This document shows positions 42,985 to 51,464 of a stretch of 64,000 nt of DNA, piece by piece (positions within the stretch are counted from its first letter, which is position 1; each line of letters begins with the position of its first letter). Made by a program: the position numbers and the translations under genes. The DNA is from Bacteroidales bacterium (GTDB lineage Bacteria > Bacteroidota > Bacteroidia > Bacteroidales > UBA12077), in the NCBI GenBank assembly GCA_013138975.1, contig WTBR01000034.1:29761-93760 (forward strand), written 5' to 3'. Below the pieces are notes generated by a model that did not search any database, was not told the origin of the DNA, and saw nothing but the letters and a program-made list of their open reading frames with translations.

Positions 42985-44253
42985 TTATTTCTTAAATGAT
43001 TGCATCTCTCCGTAAGTTAATACCCTCCAAAGCCATTCAGCCGGGCCGAACTTAAATTTACTCATCCACCATTTGCTAACAATAACTTGAATACTAAAAA
43101 AGACAATACCAATTAAAAGTAAAAGCACTGTACTTTTTTGTCCAATTAATCCGAGCCCCTGCCCATAGAAAACCCAGGTAAAAACTATTGATTGCAATAG
43201 ATAATTCGTAAGAGCCATTTGACCAACAGGAGCTAAGGGCTTCAATAAATTGACTCTTATATTTTTATTATAGAGTAAAGTAACCGCACTGATATATGCT
43301 AAGGTAAGAGGTAAGGCGGCATATTGTTCTCCAATATGCATTAATGCACGCTGAAAAGTTTCATCGCCTTTTGAAGTGGTAATACCAAAATATATAAACA
43401 TTGTACTCATTATTGTTCCAATAAGTAAGCTCCACAGCATGAGTTTTAATAAAAATGGATTATTATTTTTATTACTAAAAATCTCTTTTCTTCCAAAATA
43501 AGAGCCCAATAAAAATAAGGGTAAAATAAATAATAAACCTAAAACAAGAATAGCTAACTGTTTCCATTCTATGAAAACATTAATATTCTCTTTAATAGTA
43601 GAAAAATAATTGCCATTTTTATATTCCTCAAAAGATATTTCATTCTTATCTTTTTCAACTAGGATCTCTTCATCTTTATTTTCGTCAGAGGCTTCATCTA
43701 CATTAGTATTTTTAGTGTCTTCGTTTAAAGTATTTTCAACTTTATCCTTGTCTTTTTTTGGTCTGCTATCTAAAATCGCACCAACTGCATATCCAATATA
43801 GAATAATGAAAAAAGAATTATAATCCATATTTTAACCCGCTTTAAACTGGAATTTCGAAACAGCAATAATATAAATCCAATTATTGCATAAAGTTTAAGA
43901 ATATCACCATTCCAAATAAGTATTGAATGGATAAGCCCAAAACCTAATAGAATAAATAATCTTCGTGTATATGTTTGAACTACATTTATGTCTTTGTTTT
44001 TTAATCTTGTTATTTGAATTGAAAAGCCTAAGCCAAATAGAAATGAAAACAGGATGTAAAATTTCCCGCTTATTAACACCCTTAAAACCCAAGAAGTGAT
44101 TGAGTCTCCTGAAGAGAGGTATTCTTCTTGAACCAGATTACCTTCATTTGGGTAATTAAAAAAATAAATATTCATAACTAAAACTCCAAAAAGGGCAAAT
44201 CCTCTTAGGATGTCAATTATTTGAATACGTTCTGATGATGCTATAGGCTGCAT
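42985..44253 (-). CDS. DUF418 family membrane protein (YeiB-like)
   Basis: The 422-residue protein has about ten membrane helices. The N-terminus ERIQIIDILRGFALFGVLVMNI and C-terminal LAPVGQMALTNYLLQSIVFTWVF with FGPAEWLWRVLTYG are hallmarks of DUF418. A charged cytosolic or periplasmic insert (about residues 165-210, Glu/Lys/Asp-rich) splits the two halves. The family is thought to act on membrane or cell-wall acyl groups; the substrate is unknown. An open frame of 61 codons continues downstream in the same phase after its TAA stop. Confidence 0.9.
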   Translation of the reverse strand: MQPIASSERIQIIDILRGFALFGVLVMNIYFFNYPNEGNLVQEEYLSSGDSITSWVLRVLISGKFYILFSFLFGLGFSIQITRLKNKDINVVQTYTRRLFILLGFGLIHSILIWNGDILKLYAIIGFILLLFRNSSLKRVKIWIIILFSLFYIGYAVGAILDSRPKKDKDKVENTLNEDTKNTNVDEASDENKDEEILVEKDKNEISFEEYKNGNYFSTIKENINVFIEWKQLAILVLGLLFILPLFLLGSYFGRKEIFSNKNNNPFLLKLMLWSLLIGTIMSTMFIYFGITTSKGDETFQRALMHIGEQYAALPLTLAYISAVTLLYNKNIRVNLLKPLAPVGQMALTNYLLQSIVFTWVFYGQGLGLIGQKSTVLLLLIGIVFFSIQVIVSKWWMSKFKFGPAEWLWRVLTYGEMQSFKK

Positions 44254-44359
44254 AAAATGTTTTTAAAGATTAAAAACATAGGACGGTAAAAAGTAGTTAA
44301 AGTTACATTTGGAATTTTTTATATGTTTCAAATTAAGTAATTATGAAAAATATAAATGA

Positions 44360-44508
44360 GGCTATCCAAAAAATCTCTCATAACAAGTTTACTGAAAATC
44401 AGTCTTTGCCCCTTACCCTAAAGGGAGTCTTGATTTTCAGTAACTTCTCCCTTTAGGGTAGGGGCGAAAAGTTGCTTAAAATCTATTTATATCGCTTTTG
44501 GGACAGCC
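44360..44508. repeat. Interleaved palindromic repeat (family C-like)
   Basis: The outer ends GGCTATCCAAAA (44360-44371) and TTTTGGGACAGCC (44496-44508) are inverted repeats. Inside, two inverted pairs are interleaved. TTACTGAAAATCA (44389-44401) pairs with TGATTTTCAGTAA (44431-44443). GCCCCTTACCCTAAAGGGAG (44408-44427) pairs with CTCCCTTTAGGGTAGGGGC (44447-44465). The order A-B-A'-B' would let RNA fold as a pseudoknot. Confidence 0.65.
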
Positions 44509-44534
44509 CTATTACTATAATAAAAATTGAAAAA

Positions 44535-45416
44535 TTATTTTGAAATAGCTTCCATAAACTCTTCCACTTTACCCGGGGTACTCATAATCTTTGTAAAAGT
44601 TGACATGCTTAGTTCCGGCCAAAATAAAGCAATTCGAAAGCGACCGTGAAGCATAGTAGCCTCATTGTCTTGTAAAATTATTTCATATGGCATGGCTGCC
44701 AAATGATCTTCACCAATTATGGATAAAAAGTGTTTTTCTCCTTCTTCAACATCCAGTAGTCCAACACCAAAAACAGCTATATTTTTATCCTCGGATATTA
44801 ATTCATAAACTTTTACTGTATTTCCTTTTTTCGCTTCAAGATTTGCACGAATCGTTTTTAACCCTTCTTCAAAACTAGCATATGTATTAAGCTTAACAGG
44901 ATCATTAAAATCAGGCATTCCGATCATATACTTATAATTACGTAAATCTTTTATGCTTACTTCTCCTCCGAAAGGAGAAAGGGAGTATCCGAGTTCTGTA
45001 AAAATAGATTTAATAGCATTCGTTTCGTCAATTAAGATGCTTCCATTTTTTTCAAATTCTTTTTGAAAATATGCATGAAACATATATTTAGGATTTAGGA
45101 GACTTATACTTGTTTTTCCATCTTTGTAAATTAAAGCTATTTTTTGGGCTGCTGCCAATGCACCTCTATTTGAATAACTTAATGCTAATTTTTTTAGATT
45201 TGTATTGGTAAAAACAATTACCTGAAAATCTTTATTATTTGCAACATTATACGATCCCAGAATTTCATAATTTGCTGATTTAAGGGCTTCGTTTATTTCA
45301 TTTTCAACGATAGTAATGGCTTCATTTTTTTCTCCTATTTTGTAAAAAGGAAAAATCGCCATAACTGAACTGGTAATTGTCATAAATACGGTTAATGCAA
45401 TAATGAAACGCTTCAT
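44535..45416 (-). CDS. Exported protein of unknown function
   Basis: The 293-residue protein has a signal peptide (MKRFIIALTVFMTITSSVMA). Two similar-looking halves may be present, each with an alpha/beta pattern (EINEALKSANYEILGSYNV; EEGLKTIRANLEAKKGNT), and the end is LPYEI-like: AAMPYEIILQDNEATMLHGRFRIALFWPEL. The halves recall DUF302-type domains, but this is weak. It has no cysteines and no T9SS tail, so it is probably periplasmic. No partner gene is near. Confidence 0.7.
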   Translation of the reverse strand: MKRFIIALTVFMTITSSVMAIFPFYKIGEKNEAITIVENEINEALKSANYEILGSYNVANNKDFQVIVFTNTNLKKLALSYSNRGALAAAQKIALIYKDGKTSISLLNPKYMFHAYFQKEFEKNGSILIDETNAIKSIFTELGYSLSPFGGEVSIKDLRNYKYMIGMPDFNDPVKLNTYASFEEGLKTIRANLEAKKGNTVKVYELISEDKNIAVFGVGLLDVEEGEKHFLSIIGEDHLAAMPYEIILQDNEATMLHGRFRIALFWPELSMSTFTKIMSTPGKVEEFMEAISK

Positions 45417-45880
45417 ACATGTACTAATTTAGATGATTATCTTTGTAAAGATAACATTTTATTTAAATGAGCAAATCAACATATTGTATTGGGTTTTAAC
45501 AATTATTCATGATATTTGAAAATGTAAAACTATAGTTTCCGATAAAAGTATATGGACTAAAGTCCATCAACAAGTTACGTTCTTTAACCCCAGCCTAAAT
45601 CTGGAGTTAGTCAAAAAATAATTCGATGTAGTTAAATAGTCGTGTTACGGATTCTCTTCGGTAAGAGCAGAACCTTTTTGTAACTGTATAGTACTGATTA
45701 CTTATCAGAATGCGCTTTATACATAAAGCACGTTGATAATGTATCGGCATTAACCATTCTAAACTTCAAAACACCACATTATATGCGACATATTGAAGAA
45801 GAATTGGTATAATCTGCGAATCTGTGGCTTTTTTATAAAGTTTAAATTATGAATATTGCCACTGATTTGTTACATTTCTT
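45417..45880. other. Non-coding gap
   Basis: This 464-bp gap has no credible ORF. It contains a small hairpin (tggactaaagtcca at about 45550) and, at 45782-45824, tatgcgacatattg followed by gaattggtata, which resembles the ends of the MITE-like elements near 54793 and 59118. Confidence 0.5.
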
Positions 45881-46531
45881 TTAATTGGCTACAGCATCTT
45901 TAAAAATTGCCTGACCTTTAGTAATCCATGAAATTCCGAATGCAATTAAAGCAACTGTTTCTAGCCAAAACGCAGGTTTTAAATTAACAAAAAAGGGATA
46001 TTTTTTTAACCAAAGCATATATAAACCAATTAAAACAAGACAAAATAGCATAGTAAATCCACTAATATAATATACTATGTTTCTGTTTCTTTTAGCTTTA
46101 GAGTAAGGCTTGGGTTGATCACTAGAAGTAAATAGAAAAATTGAAAAATAGACAAGTACCAGAAAAAACAAACAAGCAGAAGTCAAATGCAAAATATTAA
46201 TCAAAGTGCCCGGGTTGACTGTATTGTTTGGTAAAAAAGCAATCCCTAAAGCAAATATACCTCCTAAATGACCTGCAAGATTATCTCTAAAATCATATCC
46301 TTTATAAGCAAATAGGAATAAAGCAACTGCACATAAAATACCAACAAGTGCATTTCCAATGTGCAAATGATAATAAGAGCTTATGGAATTTATTATTTCA
46401 GTTTTGCCATCTAAAATAATTGATCCAAGAATTAAAATAAAGGGTAAAATAATACCTAAAATTCCAACTGCAATTCTAAGTGTAAAGTACGAAAGAACGT
46501 ACATTTCAGGGGCATTGTTATTTTTTTGCAT
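45881..46531 (-). CDS. Six-helix membrane protein (DUF998-like), paralogue 1
   Basis: The 216-residue protein has about six membrane helices with TLRIAVGILGIILPFILILGS, SISSYYHLHIGNALVGILC and FWLETVALIAFGISWITKGQ. It looks DUF998-like, with no catalytic residues identified. It follows the racemase gene by eight bases and is co-transcribed with it. A paralogue of the same length lies at 47540-48187, preceded by a shrunken racemase, so a two-gene unit was duplicated in tandem. Confidence 0.78.
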   Translation of the reverse strand: MQKNNNAPEMYVLSYFTLRIAVGILGIILPFILILGSIILDGKTEIINSISSYYHLHIGNALVGILCAVALFLFAYKGYDFRDNLAGHLGGIFALGIAFLPNNTVNPGTLINILHLTSACLFFLVLVYFSIFLFTSSDQPKPYSKAKRNRNIVYYISGFTMLFCLVLIGLYMLWLKKYPFFVNLKPAFWLETVALIAFGISWITKGQAIFKDAVAN

Positions 46532-46539
46532 AATCTTAA

Positions 46540-47232
46540 TTATTTTATAGCTTGCAAAACCGCTTGTTCTGCATGTATTGTTGTTGTATCAAAAACAGGA
46601 ACATTTACATCTCCTTGTTTTATTAGTAAAGGTATTTCAGTGCATCCTAAAATAACTCCTTCTGCACCATTCTTAACCATATTTTCAATAATTCTAATGT
46701 ATTCTTTTTTCGATGAATCTTTAATATTTCCTTGACACAATTCATTATAAATTATTTTATGAACTATATCTCTATCTTCGTTGTTCGGGATAACAACGCT
46801 TAAACCATGTTTTTCAGTTAATCGTCCTTTATAAAAATCTTGTTCCATTGTAAATTTAGTTCCTAATAAACCAATTTTATTAAGCTTTAATTCTTTTATG
46901 GCTTGAGCAGTAGTGTCGGCAATATGTATAAGAGGTAAGTCGATATTGTTTTGAATATCTTCCGCCATTTTATGCATTGTATTTGTACAAATAACAATTA
47001 TATCGGCACCACCTTTTTCTAATCTCTTTGCAGCGTCAATCATAATTGTTGTTAAATCATCCCACTTGCCTTCGTGCTGAAGATTTTTTATATTTTCGAA
47101 ATCTACCGAATACATAAGTGATTGAGCAGAATGTAAACCCCCTAATTCTTTTTTTACTTTTTCGTTTATGATTCGATAATATTCAAGTGATGATTCCCAA
47201 CTCATTCCTCCAATTAATCCAATTGTTTTCAT
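46540..47232 (-). CDS. Aspartate/glutamate racemase family protein
   Basis: The protein (230 residues from MKTIGLIGGMSWESS) has the two catalytic cysteine motifs of the PLP-independent Asp/Glu racemase family: IVICTNTMHK (first Cys) and GVILGCTEIPLLI (second Cys). The N-terminal GGMSWESSLEYYRIINE is typical of the YgeA/RacX branch, which racemises various amino acids for cell-wall remodelling. I start at 47232; the longer frame from 47265 adds 11 residues not seen in the family. It is co-transcribed with the DUF998-like gene downstream. Confidence 0.9.
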   Translation of the reverse strand: MKTIGLIGGMSWESSLEYYRIINEKVKKELGGLHSAQSLMYSVDFENIKNLQHEGKWDDLTTIMIDAAKRLEKGGADIIVICTNTMHKMAEDIQNNIDLPLIHIADTTAQAIKELKLNKIGLLGTKFTMEQDFYKGRLTEKHGLSVVIPNNEDRDIVHKIIYNELCQGNIKDSSKKEYIRIIENMVKNGAEGVILGCTEIPLLIKQGDVNVPVFDTTTIHAEQAVLQAIK

Positions 47233-47539
47233 ATTTTGATTTTTATAGAAAGGTTTAAAGAACATTTTTAATAATTACAGACACAAATCTAATCTTTTTT
47301 GCATAAAAATCGAGATTGTAAACTTAGAACTCCATACTTATGGTTAAAAACCTTGTTGCATTTTATAAAATATTTTATGATTGGGTTTACAGAGCGCAAC
47401 CCATAGATTGACTTTATTCCATGAGTTTTTATCGAACACTACCAATATTATATGTTCTAATAGTTTTAAAAAAAACGGTTAATCAGATATAAAAAAACAT
47501 CATATATATTGTTGGTTTACCCTTTAATAAAGATCTTTT

Positions 47540-48187
47540 TTAATTCGCTACAGGATCTTTAAAGAATTTTTGACCTTTGGTTATCCATGAAATTCCAGAG
47601 GCAATTAAAGCAATTGACTCGAACCAAAATGCAAGCTTAAAATTTCTAATTTGAGGAAAACTATGTTCGAGCCAAAGTTTTAATAAAGCAATACAAATAA
47701 CACAAGCAATCATAGTAATACCGCAGATATAATACACTTTATTTCTGTTTTTCTTTGCTTTAGGATAGGGCTTCGGCTTATTGCTTGTGGTAAACAAGAC
47801 AATGGAAAAATAAATCAATACTATGAAAAGTAAAGTTGCAAAGCTTAGGTGTAATTTGTGAATTAGCGTAATAGGGTAAGCTTGTGAATTTGGAAATAAA
47901 GCAGTTCCCAGAGCAAATATCCCACCTAAATTTCCAGCAATATTATCTCTTAAATCATGACCTTTATAGGCAAATAGAAATATAGCGACCGCAGACATTA
48001 TACAGACAAATCCATTTCCAATTCGAGTATGATAATATGCACTAATTGAATATAGAATTTTATTCTCTCCATCTAATATAATTGATCCAATAACCAATAT
48101 AAATGGCAAAGAAATACCTAGAATGCCAACAGCAATTCTTAAAGTAGAGTTGGAAATAACACTCTTATTATTTGTTTGATTCATCAT
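47540..48187 (-). CDS. Six-helix membrane protein (DUF998-like), paralogue 2
   Basis: The 215-residue protein is colinear with 45881-46531 along its whole length, with the same TLRIAVGILGISLPFILVIGS, a matching SISAYYHTRIGNGFVCI and the same end (KDPVAN versus KDAVAN). Its start codon overlaps the stop of the 55-codon racemase remnant in ATGATGA, so it is translationally coupled to it. A tandem duplication of the racemase-DUF998 pair followed by divergence explains the layout. Confidence 0.78.
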   Translation of the reverse strand: MMNQTNNKSVISNSTLRIAVGILGISLPFILVIGSIILDGENKILYSISAYYHTRIGNGFVCIMSAVAIFLFAYKGHDLRDNIAGNLGGIFALGTALFPNSQAYPITLIHKLHLSFATLLFIVLIYFSIVLFTTSNKPKPYPKAKKNRNKVYYICGITMIACVICIALLKLWLEHSFPQIRNFKLAFWFESIALIASGISWITKGQKFFKDPVAN

Positions 48188-48351
48188 AGTTTTTGTTTTA
48201 TGGCTTCTAAAACAGTTCTTTCTGCATGTATTTTTGTTAATTCACTCCATCCAATTTTTTGTTGAATGTTTTTATTTTTATCGTTAATAATTCGATAAGG
48301 GTTAAGGAATGATTTCCAACTCACACCTCCTATTAGGCCTATTGTTTTCAT
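48184..48351 (-). pseudogene. Racemase collapsed to 55 in-frame codons
   Basis: The frame starts MKTIGLIGGVSWKSF and ends IHAERTVLEAIKQKL. These match the first 24 or so and last 14 or so residues of the intact racemase at 46540-47232 (MKTIGLIGGMSWESS ... IHAEQAVLQAIK). About 180 central codons, including both catalytic cysteines, are gone, yet start, frame and stop survive. It cannot be an active racemase. It may persist as a leader peptide coupling translation to the DUF998-like gene, or it is a recent pseudogene. It is too short for most gene callers. Confidence 0.8.
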
Positions 48352-48416
48352 ATAATAGTTTTAAATTTCACAGGCCCAAACTTAAACTATTTTGTAGTAA
48401 TTTTTAGGTATAAAAC

Positions 48417-48450
48417 AAAACAAGTTGACGATTTTCGCCAACTTGTTTTT
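48417..48450 (-). terminator. Intrinsic terminator of the amt gene
   Basis: AAAACAAGTTG (48417-48427) pairs with CAACTTGTTTT (48439-48449). On the minus strand it is followed by GTTTTATACC. The stem is also flanked by T on the plus strand, so it may work both ways. Confidence 0.65.
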
Positions 48451-48483
48451 ATTTCGAATTCTAACGTTTTAATACAAAGGAGT

Positions 48484-49695
48484 CTATAAGGATCCTTCGT
48501 CATAAGCTTTTTCTCCATGAAGAGCTTGATCAATACCAAGATTTTCTTCTTCTTCTGTTGCTTTTACAGGTGATATAAGATTAATAAGTATAAGCATTAA
48601 ATAAGTAAAACCAAAAGCGTAAACAGCAGCAATTGCTACAGCAGCTACCTCTTTTAAGAAGAAACTTACATTACCTTCCAGTAGTCCGCTTTGACCATTA
48701 ATATGAGAATAAGCAAATACTCCTAATAATATTGTTCCAAGACATCCGCCTACACCGTGAACACCCCAAACATCTAATGCATCATCCCAACCAAGTTTGT
48801 TTTTTAATTGTACTGCGTAGAAACATATTGCGCCGGCAGAAATACCAATAAGCATTGCAGCCCATAAAGGTACATAACCTGCGGCAGGTGTAATTGTTGC
48901 TAAACCTGCAACTGCTCCGGTTAATAAACCAATAAATTTTGGTTTACCTTCTTTTACCCACTCAATTATCATCCATGTAATTGCAGCAAATGAAGCAGCT
49001 ACATCAGTGTTTAGAAATGCTAAGGTTGAAATGGCATCAACATCTAATTCGCTTCCGGCATTAAAACCATACCAACCAAACCATAATAAACCGGTACCAA
49101 TAGCTACCAATGGAATACTGTTTGGAGGAGAGCTGGTATCCTGACGTTTACCTACATATATTACAGAAGCCAAAGCTGCAAAACCTGCTGTTGCGTGCAC
49201 TACTACACCTCCGGCAAAGTCTAAAACGCCCCATTCAGCCATAATTCCGCCACCCCATACCATGTGTACAAACGGATAATAAACGAACAATTGCCATACT
49301 ACTAAGAAAATTAAGTAGGCTTTAAAAGTAACACGATTAATGAATGCACCAGTAATAAGGGCAGGTGTAATAATCGCAAACATCATTTGGTAAGCAACAA
49401 AAATGTAAACAGGATATTTTCCGTTCTCGAAAGCCTGATCAAAAGCTATTCCTTTTAAAAAAGCCCAATCGAGGTTACCAATAATTCCACCTTCGCCACC
49501 ACTAAAGCAAAGAGAATAACCAACTGTTACCCACATTATTGTTGTTATTCCTAAGGACACAAAAGTTTGTGCCATAATTCCAAGAATATTTCTTTTGCTA
49601 GCTAAACCGCCATAAAAGAATGCCAAGCCTGGGGTCATTAACATAACCAAACTTGTACATAAAATCATAAAAGTTGTTGAACCGGTGTCAAACAT
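48484..49695 (-). CDS. amt: Ammonium transporter (Amt family)
   Basis: The 403-residue protein has eleven membrane helices and the Amt signatures MLMTPGLAFFYGGLASKRN, DFAGGVVVHATAGFAALASV and DVWGVHGVGGCLGTILLGVFA, including the twin pore histidines (VVHATAG and GVHGVGG). It imports ammonium. The C-terminal tail is short. It lies 32 bp after the porin-like gene on the same strand, so the two form an operon, with the regulators upstream. No P-II (glnB) gene lies within the window's block, although amt is often paired with one. Confidence 0.96.
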   Translation of the reverse strand: MFDTGSTTFMILCTSLVMLMTPGLAFFYGGLASKRNILGIMAQTFVSLGITTIMWVTVGYSLCFSGGEGGIIGNLDWAFLKGIAFDQAFENGKYPVYIFVAYQMMFAIITPALITGAFINRVTFKAYLIFLVVWQLFVYYPFVHMVWGGGIMAEWGVLDFAGGVVVHATAGFAALASVIYVGKRQDTSSPPNSIPLVAIGTGLLWFGWYGFNAGSELDVDAISTLAFLNTDVAASFAAITWMIIEWVKEGKPKFIGLLTGAVAGLATITPAAGYVPLWAAMLIGISAGAICFYAVQLKNKLGWDDALDVWGVHGVGGCLGTILLGVFAYSHINGQSGLLEGNVSFFLKEVAAVAIAAVYAFGFTYLMLILINLISPVKATEEEENLGIDQALHGEKAYDEGSL

Positions 49696-49727
49696 AATTA
49701 TAAGTTTTAGTTTTTATTTAAAATGAT

Positions 49728-50564
49728 TTAAAATGATATTCCGAATACCATAAAAATATTTTGTGCTTCAGGATTTGTAATAACAGATCCGAAAACGGGT
49801 AATGCAAAATTTTCAGTTATTTGTATTTCTTTTGAAAGAGTGAAGCCCAGATTAATAAAGCCCATTGCTTTTTGTCCATAAAAGCCTGCAGGTTCACTTT
49901 TATCAATTTCGGGTTTATCTAAAGCTGCTCCTGCAAATAAATCAAGACTAATTCCGTTTACATCAGTAGAATAAGCTAATTCGATATACTTAGACATTAC
50001 AATGCCATCTTCTGGAACCATTAGTCCTGATTCTTCTTTATATTTTTGAGCATCGGCTCCCCAAATATTCATTGCGAACATTATGCTTACCGGAATATTT
50101 TCAGTTCCGTTAAAACTAATAGCTGCTTCAACAAGATGGCCTGTTTGCTTTGTTTCTCCACTATTAATTTTATCCCAATCCATATTGTAATTGAAATATT
50201 TATTTCTATCAATAGATTCATCCGGGAAAAAGTAATCGGTAACAGTTAATGAGAACATGTCTTTTAAGGTATAGGATAAATAAAGATCTGCTTCTTGTCC
50301 TGTTTGAGTTCCGCTTAATGAATAAGCTCCCCATGCGCCAATCGAAAAAGAATGATCATCTGTTCCGAAACCATATTCTAAATAAGGTTGGATGCTTGGA
50401 GATGAACCACCTAGATTAACACCACGCCATATATAGCGACTAACAAAATCGCCACCTACACTCCATGGAGATTCTTCCGATGTTGCTTCATCTTGAGCAT
50501 ATAAACTACCTGCACATAATAAAATAGCACATAGCAAACTAAAAAGTTTAACTTTTTGATTCAT
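49728..50564 (-). CDS. Outer-membrane porin-like protein (TorF-like)
   Basis: The 278-residue protein has a signal peptide (ending SLYAQ), then WSVGGDFVSRYIWRGVNLGG and a barrel of alternating strands ending in FGISF. SRYIWRG is the opening motif of the TorF family of putative porins, common in Bacteroidota and Proteobacteria. It probably gives small nitrogen compounds a route across the outer membrane to the Amt channel, an inference from the shared operon. Confidence 0.75.
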   Translation of the reverse strand: MNQKVKLFSLLCAILLCAGSLYAQDEATSEESPWSVGGDFVSRYIWRGVNLGGSSPSIQPYLEYGFGTDDHSFSIGAWGAYSLSGTQTGQEADLYLSYTLKDMFSLTVTDYFFPDESIDRNKYFNYNMDWDKINSGETKQTGHLVEAAISFNGTENIPVSIMFAMNIWGADAQKYKEESGLMVPEDGIVMSKYIELAYSTDVNGISLDLFAGAALDKPEIDKSEPAGFYGQKAMGFINLGFTLSKEIQITENFALPVFGSVITNPEAQNIFMVFGISF

Positions 50565-50675
50565 AGTAATTATAGTTTTAAGATTAATTTAATGAATGGT
50601 AAGAATTTAAAGTTGATTGCTTTAAATGAATTTAAGATTGCACATTTTTTAATTGTAGAATAATTATACATGCAA

Positions 50676-50706
50676 CAAAACTATATGTAGCTAAGCATGC
50701 AAACAA
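50676..50706 (-). promoter_or_regulatory. Possible promoter of the porin-amt unit
   Basis: On the minus strand TTG (50704-50706) is followed after 20 bases by TAGTTTTG (50676-50683), fitting TTG / TAnnTTTG. The start codon lies 112 bases downstream, giving a long leader. Confidence 0.45.
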
Positions 50707-50803
50707 TCGGTAAAAAAACTGAAAATTGTCTAAGAAAATTAAGTATACCGAATAGGTAAATTACCTATTGTTGTGTAGTAATTAGTTAAGAAATAGGGAT
50801 TTA

Positions 50804-51460
50804 TTAATCTAGCTTTGCTAAGTTGTTTTTTATTGCATATTTCACTAATTCAACTGAAGATTTTAAATTTAATTTTTGCATTATATTATTCTTATGCGAA
50901 TCAACAGTTCTTATGCTAATAAATAATTTACAGGCGATTTCTTTATTCGAAAGACCATCAACAACATGACTGATAATCTCTCGCTCTCTTTTAGTTAGAG
51001 TCCCGTTTTTAATGTTCTCTTTGCTAGGTTTAGATTTACTTATAAGCGATTTTAAAAGTGTATCTGATATGTTTTTATTGAAATAATTTTCGCCTTTATA
51101 AATTACATTTATAGCTTCAAGGAGTTCGTCCATACTAGTATCTTTAGGAAGATAACCCTTTGCGCCTGCAGCCAAAGATTTTGTAATAAACTCTTCGTTA
51201 GTATGCATAGAAAGTATTAGAATATTTATTTCTGGATAGTTTTCGGATACGAATTTGGATAGTTCAATTCCCGAAATATCAGGCATAGATATATCCGTTA
51301 TAATTACATCGGGATTTGTTGTTTTTAACAATTCATATAAATCTTTAGCATTTCCTACTTCGCCAACAAGGTCAATGTTTTCTTCATCGGATAAAACGGA
51401 TTTAACTCCATCTCTAAACATCTGATGGTCATCAACCAATATGATCTTGATTTTCTCCAT
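50804..51460 (-). CDS. NarL/FixJ-type response regulator
   Basis: The 218-residue protein has a receiver (Asp56 in VIITDISMPDISG) and a C-terminal LuxR-type helix-turn-helix (LTKREREIISHVVDGLSNKEIACKLFISIRTVDSHKNNI). Its start codon lies four bases from the stop codon of the kinase gene, so the pair is co-transcribed. Placed between Amt and Rh genes, it probably controls one or both (inference). Confidence 0.95.
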   Translation of the reverse strand: MEKIKIILVDDHQMFRDGVKSVLSDEENIDLVGEVGNAKDLYELLKTTNPDVIITDISMPDISGIELSKFVSENYPEINILILSMHTNEEFITKSLAAGAKGYLPKDTSMDELLEAINVIYKGENYFNKNISDTLLKSLISKSKPSKENIKNGTLTKREREIISHVVDGLSNKEIACKLFISIRTVDSHKNNIMQKLNLKSSVELVKYAIKNNLAKLD

Positions 51461-51464
51461 ACTT

